Notes under the pieces: generated by a model | The model's input: only the letters and a program-made list of their open reading frames with translations | What the model was told of the DNA's origin: nothing | The model's database searches: none | Part shown: positions 1 through 6,827 of the stretch, one piece after another | How the letters are laid out: each line of letters starts with the position of its first letter | How positions within the stretch are numbered: the stretch's first letter is position 1 | Made by a program: the position numbers and the translations under genes | Assembly (NCBI GenBank): GCA_027450125.1 | Contig: DAIDKG010000143.1 | Location: 1 to 6,827 of the forward strand | Origin: Bordetella sp. | Lineage (GTDB): Bacteria; Pseudomonadota; Gammaproteobacteria; Burkholderiales; Burkholderiaceae_B | DNA length: 6,827 bases | Reading direction: 5' to 3'

Positions 1-518
1 GCCATTGTGCCGTGAAACTCGGCTTCGGCGCACTGCGCACCGCTAAGGTCGGCTGCCGTCAGTTTGCCTTGCGAAAAATCGGCCTGGCTCAACTCCGCTT
101 TGCTGAAATCGGCACCACTCAGATCGGCTCCGCTAAAGCTGGCCCTTTGCGCCGCACAGCCGCCGGCTCGCACGTTGCCCATGCGGGCCTCATTGAATTG
201 TGCACCCGCCAGATTGGCGCCGCCCGTCAGTTGCGCCTCGGAAAAATCTGCGCCGGTGAAATCTGCGTCGACAAGCTGGGCACCCTGCAAAATGGCTTTT
301 GCGAAGTTGCTGCCGCTCGCGCTGGCCTGCTTGAGCGTCGCCTGGGTGAGGTCAGCCTCGCCGAAGTCGGCTGCTTCCAGTAAAGCTCCGTCGAACTTCG
401 CGCCTCGCAGCTTGCTGCCGGCGAAGACCGTCCTGGTCATCAGGCAGGCAGAGAAGTCTGCGTCCGACAGGTCCAGTTTGGACAAATCGACACCCGACAA
501 ATCGTAGCCGCTCAGGCT
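1..518 (-). repeat. Pentapeptide-repeat region within the DUF2169 gene
   Basis: Residues 528-699 follow the A(D/N)LXX pattern, for example LSGADF and TGADF. Central hydrophobic residues recur every five positions from L534 to F695, giving about 33 units with a one-residue register slip at L624 to L630. This predicts a beta-helix of roughly eight coils. The segment around residues 640-655 is the most degenerate. The array probably continues past the left edge. The 15-nt period also makes the opposite strand look repetitive, which is a by-product. Confidence 0.9.
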
Positions 519-2099
519 GCGTCTGGCAGCGTGAAATTCGACCACTTGTTCGCGCGTCAAGGCTTCGAGCCTGAATTCCACGGCCGGCAGTTCCGGCAGC
601 CCGGGCAGTTGCGGCGGCTTGGGCAAGGTAGCCGGCATTGCGGGCACTATCATGGCCGGCAGCGCGGGCCATGAGGCGGGCAACGCCGCGATGGATTGAT
701 CGAGCGACGCCATTCCCTGCCAGGAGCTGGCTACGTCGGGGTCGGTTTTAGCGAGAATGGCGCGGACATCCTGCTCAGTGATGCCGTATTTGTCCATGAG
801 CGCCCGGCTTTCCTGATTGAGGTTGCTCAGCGATTGTTTGATGTCCGCCATGCTGGCCGATTCGGGAAACTGCGGCTCCTGTTCCTTAAGGATGGGTGCG
901 ATATCGGCCTGCGTGAGACCGTGCTGCTTCATCAGCGTCTGGCTTTCCTGCTCGAGGTCGGCAATCGCCTTGTCCGCGTCTGCCAGAGTGGCCGGCGGCA
1001 AGTCTGGCTGCGGCTTCAGGTAAGGTGCAATGTCGGCGTCGGTCAGTCCGTGCTTGCGCATCATTTCCCGATTTTCGCGTTCCAGGTTCGCGATCGCACG
1101 ATTTGCCTCGGAAAAATCGGGAAGTGCCGGTCCTGTTGCCGCCGCTGCAGCGGACGCTGCGACGGCGGGTACCGCGATAGCTGTCGGCATGACGGGCATG
1201 CCGGCAGCGGGTGCCGCGTCGTCGGGCGTTGCGGCGGCGTCCGTTGCCTGTTGCGCAGCCGGCGCGTCCTCTTCCCTCAGGCGCCGGAATTTTTCGTGAT
1301 AGCGGCTGAAGTCGAGCGGCGCTTCGCGCAGGCTCTCCCATTCGGCCATCACGTGCAGAATGTCCGAGGCGTCTTCGTCGGCCGCCTGCGCCTGCGCCCG
1401 ATATAGCACAATGCCGCATTCGAGTTCGGGAAACAGCCATACCGTCTCGGCGTTCGCCGCGATCTCGGAGAATTCTTCCTTACCGTCGATCAGACGGCGA
1501 TTGACGAAACAGCGCGCCCGCAGCGCCGGCAGCCGGCTCTGGATCACGTCCCGCCGGGGATGCAGGTTGCGCAGTTCCAGCGCTTCGTCGCCTTTCAGGT
1601 AGCCGCCAAAGCGCTGGTCCTGCGGGGCAGTCTGAAAATAGTCGAGCCGAGTATCGTCGGGCAGATGAGGCCAGGTGTTCTTCAGCCAGCGATCGTCGAA
1701 CTTGCCCAGCAGCGCCTGGCGTTCAGAGGCGGCAGCATCTATAGCTTGCAGGGGCGCACTGTGAAAACCCTCGTCGTCGGCGAGCAAGGCCTGCTTGGTT
1801 CGTCCACCCAGCATGGCCGACACCGGAATTCCCCGGTTCACTGTGCCGCCGGCCGACGCGTGGCCCTTGCCGTACACCAGAAATTCCGCCGCGGTCTTGG
1901 GATAGCCCTCGTCCAAAATGCCTTGGTCTCCCAGCGACTGCGCAACGGCCGCCCACAATTCCGGTTCGGGACGCATGTCGGGCAAACCGCTGCCGCCGAA
2001 TGGGAACAAGCCCATCATGCCGATCGCCAGCCTGTCGCGCTGAGCGAAACGGAAACCGCGATACAGCACGGCGAGGTTGTCAGGGCGGTAGATCTTCAT
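1..2099 (-). CDS. DUF2169 / pentapeptide-repeat T6SS adaptor-like protein (3' end outside window)
   Basis: The frame is open for 699 codons from ATG at 2099 to the left edge, where it continues. Residues 1-280 match the DUF2169 pattern: start MKIYRPDNLAVLYRGF, then FPFGG (32-36), PELW (46-49) and YPKTAAEFLVYG (66-77). An Ala/Pro-rich linker follows (about 277-327), then three helical repeats (329-451), a Pro-rich stretch (474-507), and pentapeptide repeats from about 528 onward. DUF2169 proteins are known T6SS adaptors that act in the cytoplasm to bring effector or PAAR-like proteins to VgrG; applying that role here is inferred from the domain and from the adjacent vgrG. The pentapeptide part should fold as a right-handed quadrilateral beta-helix, whose function here is unknown. 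I see no signal peptide or membrane segment. The gene starts 39 nt after the vgrG stop without a clear Shine-Dalgarno, so it is probably co-transcribed and perhaps coupled. The C-terminus cannot be judged. Confidence 0.9.
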   Translation of the reverse strand, partial: MKIYRPDNLAVLYRGFRFAQRDRLAIGMMGLFPFGGSGLPDMRPEPELWAAVAQSLGDQGILDEGYPKTAAEFLVYGKGHASAGGTVNRGIPVSAMLGGRTKQALLADDEGFHSAPLQAIDAAASERQALLGKFDDRWLKNTWPHLPDDTRLDYFQTAPQDQRFGGYLKGDEALELRNLHPRRDVIQSRLPALRARCFVNRRLIDGKEEFSEIAANAETVWLFPELECGIVLYRAQAQAADEDASDILHVMAEWESLREAPLDFSRYHEKFRRLREEDAPAAQQATDAAATPDDAAPAAGMPVMPTAIAVPAVAASAAAAATGPALPDFSEANRAIANLERENREMMRKHGLTDADIAPYLKPQPDLPPATLADADKAIADLEQESQTLMKQHGLTQADIAPILKEQEPQFPESASMADIKQSLSNLNQESRALMDKYGITEQDVRAILAKTDPDVASSWQGMASLDQSIAALPASWPALPAMIVPAMPATLPKPPQLPGLPELPAVEFRLEALTREQVVEFHAARRSLSGYDLSGVDLSKLDLSDADFSACLMTRTVFAGSKLRGAKFDGALLEAADFGEADLTQATLKQASASGSNFAKAILQGAQLVDADFTGADFSEAQLTGGANLAGAQFNEARMGNVRAGGCAAQRASFSGADLSGADFSKAELSQADFSQGKLTAADLSGAQCAEAEFHGTM
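579..680 (-). other. Pro-rich linker within the DUF2169 gene
   Basis: Residues 474-507 contain about 13 prolines in 34 residues, with short PxLP-like units such as PALPAM, PKPPQLPGLPELP. It separates the helical repeats from the pentapeptide beta-helix and is probably an extended, flexible or polyproline arm. It has no catalytic or binding motif I recognise. Confidence 0.7.
747..1115 (-). repeat. Three tandem ~44-residue helical repeats within the DUF2169 gene
   Basis: Residues 329-362, 372-405 and 417-451 align without gaps. Shared positions are an acidic start, a hydrophobic heptad-like helix (AIANLERENREMM, AIADLEQESQTLM, SLSNLNQESRALM), then (H/Y)G(L/I)T, then a second short helix (ADIAPYLK, ADIAPILK, QDVRAILA). 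Unit spacing is 43 and 45 residues. A fourth unit seems to begin at residue 463 (MASLDQSIAAL) and then decays into the Pro-rich stretch. The DNA is also similar between copies but diverged, so the duplication is old. I do not recognise the unit as a named domain. It may be a spacer or a protein-binding helical hairpin. Confidence 0.85.
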
Positions 2100-2138
2100 G
2101 CTTTTATGCGTATCGACATGGAGGGCAACTGTCTGGAC
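2100..2138 (-). promoter_or_regulatory. vgrG-to-DUF2169 junction: no clear RBS, ATGA-overlapping mini-ORF
   Basis: The 39 nt between the vgrG stop and the ATG at 2099 hold no purine-rich Shine-Dalgarno at normal spacing and no terminator-like hairpin. A seven-codon ORF starts with ATG at 2119 and its TGA (2098-2096) overlaps the DUF2169 start as ATGA, so ribosomes ending there could restart on the adaptor gene. The mini-ORF itself also lacks a good ribosome binding site, so this is only a possibility. Confidence 0.35.
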
Positions 2139-5087
2139 TCAGCCCAGCTGAATGAGCGCACCATTCACCTTGGCTCCCGCCGGCGACAAAGTCAGCTTGC
2201 TGCCTGGAGAGATAAGCACCGAATTCCAGGCATTCAGCATCAGCTTTGCCTGTCCTGCAGCCGTCGTGATGGTCGCTGCGGCGGGCTGCAACTGCGCCGA
2301 GGTCGTCCCGTTCTTCAACGTCGAACTTTGCGCGGTCAGTTCGAGCGATGCCGTCGGACCGGCCTCTATCTTCGAAGAAGCCGCCTGCAGCGTCATCTTG
2401 GCCACGCCCGCCGCTGCGGACGCCTCGATGCTGGCCGCGCTCACCTTCACCAAATTCCCGCCGGGATGCTCGAGACTGACCTCACCCAGCGGGTTGCCAA
2501 CTTTTGCCGTGATATGTGTGGCATCCAGAGTCAGCGTCGTCGATGCCGGGGCGGCCGTGTTGTAGTACGGGGAGGTAGCCTGCAGCGGATTCAGGCTGGG
2601 AATGCTCTTCAAGCCGGCCGTCATCGTGATGCGCCCGCCCAGCAAGGCCGCGGCGTCCGGTTCCAGATCGATGAACCCTGCTCCGACCTTATCCACGATG
2701 AGCCGGGTCTTGCTGTCCTTGAGGTAGATATTGCTGACGTAGACGGCGTCTGGATCGCAGGCTTTCTTGATCCCGGCGGCCGCGATGTTGACCGCGAGGG
2801 TCGCGGCGGCCGTGGTCACCGCGGTGGAACCCGACATGATGCTGGCCAACCCTTTGTTGATGTCGCTGTTGAGCGCTCCCTTTCCGCCCTTTTTGTCGCT
2901 GTCTTTGATGAACTTCGCCCCACTCGCGGACATGACGGCGGTATTGACGGCGATATTGGTCACGAGGGCTGCCCTGAGCGCCTTCTTCGTGGTTTCCACG
3001 GCGGCGCTGATCGGGGTGAGCTGGCCGCCCGATATCTCGGTGCCCTCGTTGCCCTTGAGCTTGGCTTTGGCCTTGAGGTTGACGCTTTCGTAGGAATCAT
3101 CCAGGGTGATGCCCTTGCCTACCTTCCATGTCACGTCCGAACTTGCGGAGTAGGCCACGTTGTAGCCTAGCGTGAATTTGGTCGTGACCGAGGCGGCCAG
3201 CGTATTTTCGGCCGTCAGATTGACCGAGTTTTTCGTTCCCAGCGTGAATGACGTGGACGCACCCGCGGTGAAGCTCGTTGAGCTGCCCGACGTGCTGGCG
3301 ATGATGCCCTGGGCAGCCACGACCAGGGCGGTGCCGGCGGCCGACCCGAATGGGGTATAGGCTGTGATCCCCGCCGGCGACACGCCGGCGGCGGTGCCGG
3401 GATTGGGGTTGTCCTGGAACACCAGCTGATTGCCGCCGGGCGTCTTGATGGCGCTTATGGTGTTGTTCGCGCTCGTGACCACGCTTTGATTGATGGAATT
3501 CGGCGCGGCCGACATGATCACCGGCTGATCCGGGTCGCCGCCCATGAAAGACAAGAGCACCTCGGCGCCCTTGTGCAGTGGAAAATCGATGCCGTAATAG
3601 ATATTGCTGTTGGTCGCGGACGGCGTGCCGCTGCCGGATCCGGTCGTGCCGGACGCAGTGGGCATGATCGTTGTGCTGCTGTCGTAGCTGCTTGTGATCA
3701 TGCCGGAATAGGGCGTAGCCATGCGCACGCGCGCCGAGCCTTGGGCTGCGCTCATGGTAGACGCATTGAACGGCATCTGTACTCTGTATTGTCCGTATTC
3801 GTCCAGGTCCGCATATTGGGTGCTGCTTGCGTCGGAGTCGACCACGGCGCTCATCATGCCCGATACGGTCGGCCGCCGCGTCGTCCGGGCGGCGCGGAAC
3901 TGGACAGCTTGCCCTGCTGCGATCTGGCTGTTGGGCGCCGTGGACCACGTCTTGGGAATGGCCTGAAAAGTGTTGGTGTAGCGGATACTGGAGCCATTCG
4001 CGCCAGACTGCCCCGCGCCTTCGAGAATGGTGTTGGACTGCGTACCCTGATGGCGTATCTCGGTGACGAGGTATTGTTTGCCGTTGAAGGTGGCTACGGG
4101 GTGGGACATCTGGATGAAGTAGCCGCTGCGCACGCCTACCACCGACGATTCTGCCGTGAACGTAGTGCCCCGGCACAGAATTTCCTGGGCGCGCAGCGTG
4201 GCATAGCGCGTGATCTCATCCGTAGTTTCGGCGTTTTCGCCATAGAGTGAAACGTTGCCCAGGCCGCTGTCCGACACCGGGATCTGCGATTGCAGCGACA
4301 TGTCTGCCGAGCGGTAGTTGTAGTTTTTGAGCGTAAGCGTATTGGGCAGACGCTCCTGTCTGCAGATGAAGCTGTATACGGAAGTTGGTCCGTTGGTGTC
4401 GCGGCTGTCCTCGACGAAGGTCACGTTTTTGACGGTCGAACTCAGTTTGCTGCTGTCGTCGACAATGATCAGCTTTTCCGGGCCGGTCGTGTTCTCGGCA
4501 TGGTCAAAATAGTAGTAAAGCCCTTCCTTTTCCATCCAGCGAGAAGCGAAGTCAAGAAGGCTTTCCTCGAACTGGCACACGAAATCGTGCGTACGGTACT
4601 TCGTTGCATCCAACAGTTGAACGTCGACGTCGTTGCTCGTGAGCACATTGGGCTGCCCGGTGAGAACGGACTGAATAAGGTCGGGAATGCTTTTCTTAGC
4701 GGTATGGACCTGAGATACTCGGAACCAGGACATCATCCACAGGCGCGGCACCAGCACCGCGCGATATAGATACAGCGGCTCGCCGCCGCTGGGCGAAACG
4801 CGGTATAGGTATTCGAAGGACTCCAGCACGCCGTAGTAGGGCGCAACGTCATCTGTCGCGTTCGGCCCGCGGATCTTGAGTGTTGCCATGGTGGCGGCCA
4901 GCATCTTGCCCAGATCCACACTCTCGCTACGGGTGGCCAGGGTCAGCGTGAAGCGGAATGGTCGCGCAATGGCCTCGATCCCATCCAGATCTACGACGTC
5001 GAAAACCGGTGCAGCGCCCGAGCCGGAGGCCGGATAGCCGGTCACTGAAAAAAAGAATCGCAGATTCACGTTGTCGGTCGTAGCCAT
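2139..5087 (-). CDS. vgrG: Type VI secretion system spike protein VgrG (TssI), long form
   Basis: This is the trimeric spike that caps the Hcp tube and punctures target cells, carrying effectors bound or fused to it. Residues 1-380 are the gp27-like hub, with the family hallmark CQFEESLLDFASRWMEKEGL (171-190) followed by YYYFDH. Residues 405-530 are the gp5-like OB fold (DEYGQYRVQMPFN, then GAEVLLSFMGGDPDQPVI), interrupted at 462-497 by a Gly/Ser/Thr-rich insertion. KTPGGNQLVFQD (548-559) opens the needle, where octad-like beta repeats such as STSFTAGA / STSFTLGT (603-618) occur. An Ala-rich helical segment lies at about 692-776, followed by more beta needle up to the LIQLG end. At 982 residues it is some 250-300 longer than a minimal VgrG, but I see no toxin domain. 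The ATG at 5087 is supported by a ribosome binding site and the N-terminal homology. It lies 23 nt after clpV and 39 nt before the DUF2169 gene. Confidence 0.96.
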   Translation of the reverse strand: MATTDNVNLRFFFSVTGYPASGSGAAPVFDVVDLDGIEAIARPFRFTLTLATRSESVDLGKMLAATMATLKIRGPNATDDVAPYYGVLESFEYLYRVSPSGGEPLYLYRAVLVPRLWMMSWFRVSQVHTAKKSIPDLIQSVLTGQPNVLTSNDVDVQLLDATKYRTHDFVCQFEESLLDFASRWMEKEGLYYYFDHAENTTGPEKLIIVDDSSKLSSTVKNVTFVEDSRDTNGPTSVYSFICRQERLPNTLTLKNYNYRSADMSLQSQIPVSDSGLGNVSLYGENAETTDEITRYATLRAQEILCRGTTFTAESSVVGVRSGYFIQMSHPVATFNGKQYLVTEIRHQGTQSNTILEGAGQSGANGSSIRYTNTFQAIPKTWSTAPNSQIAAGQAVQFRAARTTRRPTVSGMMSAVVDSDASSTQYADLDEYGQYRVQMPFNASTMSAAQGSARVRMATPYSGMITSSYDSSTTIMPTASGTTGSGSGTPSATNSNIYYGIDFPLHKGAEVLLSFMGGDPDQPVIMSAAPNSINQSVVTSANNTISAIKTPGGNQLVFQDNPNPGTAAGVSPAGITAYTPFGSAAGTALVVAAQGIIASTSGSSTSFTAGASTSFTLGTKNSVNLTAENTLAASVTTKFTLGYNVAYSASSDVTWKVGKGITLDDSYESVNLKAKAKLKGNEGTEISGGQLTPISAAVETTKKALRAALVTNIAVNTAVMSASGAKFIKDSDKKGGKGALNSDINKGLASIMSGSTAVTTAAATLAVNIAAAGIKKACDPDAVYVSNIYLKDSKTRLIVDKVGAGFIDLEPDAAALLGGRITMTAGLKSIPSLNPLQATSPYYNTAAPASTTLTLDATHITAKVGNPLGEVSLEHPGGNLVKVSAASIEASAAAGVAKMTLQAASSKIEAGPTASLELTAQSSTLKNGTTSAQLQPAAATITTAAGQAKLMLNAWNSVLISPGSKLTLSPAGAKVNGALIQLG

Positions 5088-5094
5088 GATCGCT

Positions 5095-5102
5095 GCTTCT
5101 CC
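5095..5102 (-). promoter_or_regulatory. Shine-Dalgarno of vgrG
   Basis: The minus strand reads GGAGAAGC here, leaving 7 nt before the ATG at 5087-5085. It is a good match at good spacing and decides the vgrG start. It lies within the 23-nt gap after the clpV stop, which has no room for a separate promoter or a terminator. Confidence 0.75.
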
Positions 5103-5110
5103 GTTTCGGC

Positions 5111-6827
5111 TCAGGCCGGGAACGTCACCTTGAAATTGCCGCCCTCATCCACCGCCAGCGTCACGGCCGCCGGTTGCTCGGCGCCGCTCATGCGCGCCAG
5201 GATTTCCTGCGACATCAGCGGCATGACCGTGCCGCGCAGGATGAAGTCGATATTGCGGGCGCCGGTCTCCACCTCGGTGCAGCGCGCGGCGATCTGATCG
5301 ACCACGGCTTCGCCGTAGCTGAACTTCATTTTGTTGTTGTGTTCCAGCCGCTGGCCGATCTTGTCGAGCTTGAGGCGCACGATGCCGGCCAGGGCATCGC
5401 GGGCCAGCGTGAAGTAGGGGATCACCGTCATGCGCGCCAGCAGCGCGGGCTTGAAGTGGGCCGACAGGATGGGACGCACCGCCGACAGCAGAGTATCGTG
5501 GTCGGGCCGGTCCTCGCCAGAGGTCATTTCGGTAATGACGTCGGTTGCCAGATTGGAGGTCAGGAAGATCACCGTATTGGAGAAATCGATCTCCTTGCCT
5601 TCGCCGTCCGACAGCATGCCCTTGTCGAACACCTGGTAGAACAGGTTCAGCACGTCCAGGTGCGCCTTCTCGACTTCGTCCAGCAGCACCACCGAATAGG
5701 GCCGCTGGCGCACTGCTTCGGTCAGTACGCCGCCTTCGCCGTAACCCACATAGCCCGGGGGCGAACCGATCAGACGGCTGACATTGTGCTTTTCCTGGAA
5801 CTCGCTCATGTTGACGATGACGGTGGACTTCTCGTCGCCGAACAGGATGTCGGCCACCGACAGGGCGGTCTCGGTCTTGCCCACGCCCGAGGGGCCGGCC
5901 AGCAGGAACACGCCCAGGGGCTGCTGCGGATCGCGCAGGCCCGATTGCGCGGTCTTGAGCACTTCGCCGATCAGGTGCATGGCGTGATCCTGGCCGCGCA
6001 CGCGGGCCGACAGCGTCCTGGCCATGTTCATCACGGTTTCGGCGCGGTCGCGCAGCATCTTGCCCACCGGCACGCCGGTCCAGTCTGAGATGACTTTGGC
6101 GACCACATCCGGGTCCACGTCCACGCGCACCATGGGAAGGTCGCCCTGGGCCTGCTTGAAAGCCGCGCTGGCGGCCTCGATGGCCGCTTCGAGCCGGGCC
6201 AGCTCGTCGGCGGATGCGCCGTCGGCCCTGGCCTGGTGGCGCTAGGCGCGCGCGGCCAGCAGTGCGTCGGCGGCGGCTTTCTGCGTTTGCCAGTGTTCGC
6301 GCAGCGCCTGGGCCTCGTCTTGCGCCTTGGCCAGCAGTCCGTCGATTTCGCCCAGGCGGTCGTGGTCCACCGGCTGCAGATTATCGCGGTCGCGCTCCAG
6401 GCCTGCCTTCTCGCGTTGCAGGGCCTGGATGCGCCGCTCGGTGTCTTCCAGCACGTCGGGCTTGGCGCTTTGCAGCACCTTGACCCGCGCGCAGGCGGTA
6501 TCGAGCAGATCGACCGCCTTGTCGGGCAGCTGGCGCCCGGTGATGTAGCGGCTGGACAGTTCGGCCGCGGCGACGATGGCGTCGTCGCGCACCACTACCT
6601 GGTGCACGTCTTCGTATTTTTCCTTCAGGCCGCGCAGGATCAGGATTGCGGTGGGCAAGTCGGGTTCGTCCAGCTTGACCAACTGGAAGCGGCGCGCCAG
6701 CGCGGCATCTTTCTCGAAATACTTCTTGTACTCGGCCCAGGTGGTGGCCGCGATGGTGCGCAGTTCGCCGCGCGCGAGCGCCGGCTTGAGCAGGTTGGCA
6801 GCGTCAGAGCCGCCGGCCTGACCGCCT
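5111..6827 (-). pseudogene. clpV: clpV (tssH), T6SS sheath-recycling AAA+ ATPase, interrupted by an in-frame TAG; 5' end outside window
   Basis: ClpV is a hexameric Hsp100 ATPase in the cytoplasm that extracts and unfolds contracted TssB/TssC sheath for reuse. The visible reading frame has 194 codons, a TAG at 6244-6242, then 376 codons in the same frame to the natural stop. The first part begins just after the D1 Walker B region (GGQAGGSDAANLLKPALARG) and includes the D1 arginine finger (ALARRFQLVKL) and the coiled-coil middle domain. The second part has SDWTGVPVGKM, the D2 Walker A GPSGVGKT (5873-5896), pore loop GYVGYGEGG (5729-5755), Walker B VVLLDEVE (5669-5692), sensor 1 FLTSN, HFKPALLARM with its arginine, and GARN of sensor 2. 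HFKPALLARMTVIPYF is typical of ClpV as opposed to ClpB. All D2 catalytic motifs are intact, so decay is recent or the stop is a sequence error. Restart at the ATG at 6133 would give a D2-only fragment unlikely to work. The D1 Walker motifs and N-domain are not in view. Confidence 0.88.
6242..6244 (-). other. In-frame amber codon within clpV
   Basis: The minus strand reads CGC GCC TAG CGC CAC CAG. The residues before it (ADALLAARA) and after it (RHQARADGASADELARLEAA) continue the middle-domain coiled coil without a change of frame, since 6244 and the downstream codons share register. A single change such as CAG to TAG would explain it. It would cut the protein between D1 and D2. Confidence 0.9.

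Noticed and set aside
12..507. Repetitive plus-strand frames at the left edge that look like a repeat protein
   Set aside because: Their regularity is the mirror of the 15-nt period of the minus-strand pentapeptide repeats, which fit the A(D/N)LXX rule far better.
747..1115. CRISPR-like or non-coding direct repeats
   Set aside because: The spacing of about 130 nt, diverged DNA and conservation at protein level show they are in-frame protein repeats.
1560..3170. Plus-strand open frame of 536 codons
   Set aside because: It lies antisense across the 5' part of the DUF2169 gene, the junction and the vgrG 3' end. Its Arg/Gly/His-rich sequence resembles no family I know, and the minus-strand genes it opposes have strong family motifs. 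Long antisense frames are common in high-GC DNA.
3486..4250. Plus-strand open frame of 254 codons opposite vgrG
   Set aside because: It covers the conserved VgrG OB fold and hub in antisense. There is no recognisable domain and no supporting ribosome binding site.
5088..5110. Terminator or promoter between clpV and vgrG
   Set aside because: The 23-nt gap holds the vgrG ribosome binding site and has no inverted repeat followed by a T run.
5174..6088. Plus-strand open frame of 304 codons opposite clpV
   Set aside because: It is the exact opposite of the conserved D2 domain and its His/Gln/Ala-rich product is the usual shadow seen antisense to Clp ATPases.
6134..6241. A frameshift or small insertion splitting clpV
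   Set aside because: The codon registers of both halves differ by 111 nt (37 codons exactly), and translating through gives continuous ClpV sequence broken only by TAG.

Overview
The window is high-GC (visibly well above 50%) and every gene I can support lies on the minus strand. Read in the direction of transcription (right to left) the order is: the 3' two-thirds of a type VI secretion system (T6SS) ClpV/TssH AAA+ ATPase, a complete long VgrG/TssI spike protein, and the 5' 699 codons of a protein that joins a DUF2169 domain to a pentapeptide-repeat domain and runs off the left edge. Gene content, gene order and protein style suggest a betaproteobacterium of the Burkholderiales, perhaps an Alcaligenaceae member such as Bordetella or Achromobacter. 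The species is inferred and not proven by the sequence.

Right part (5111-6827): clpV. The protein can be followed from just after the D1 Walker B region, through the D1 arginine finger, the coiled-coil middle domain and all of D2, to its natural stop. A TAG codon at 6242-6244 interrupts it in the middle domain. The two halves are in the same reading frame and the intervening 36 codons read as ordinary ClpV, so this is a single nonsense codon and not a frameshift.

Middle (2139-5087): vgrG, 982 codons, starting 23 nt after clpV and preceded by a good ribosome binding site. It has the gp27-like hub, the OB fold with a Gly/Ser/Thr-rich insertion, and a long beta-rich needle interrupted by an Ala-rich, probably helical segment. 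No enzymatic toxin domain is recognisable.

Left part (1-2099): the DUF2169/pentapeptide-repeat gene, 39 nt after vgrG. Between its DUF2169 head and its pentapeptide beta-helix lie an Ala/Pro-rich linker, three tandem copies (plus a decayed fourth start) of a helical unit of about 44 residues, and a Pro-rich stretch. DUF2169 proteins are known as T6SS adaptors that help load effector/PAAR-like proteins onto VgrG. The three genes therefore look like one transcription unit: spike, spike-loading adaptor, and the ATPase that recycles the contractile sheath. The cargo is probably encoded just beyond the left edge.

There is no non-coding stretch longer than 39 nt. I found no tRNA, rRNA, mobile element, CRISPR array or convincing terminator. 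The main points for a second look are the nonsense codon in clpV, the helical repeat module in the adaptor, and the helical insertion in the VgrG needle.
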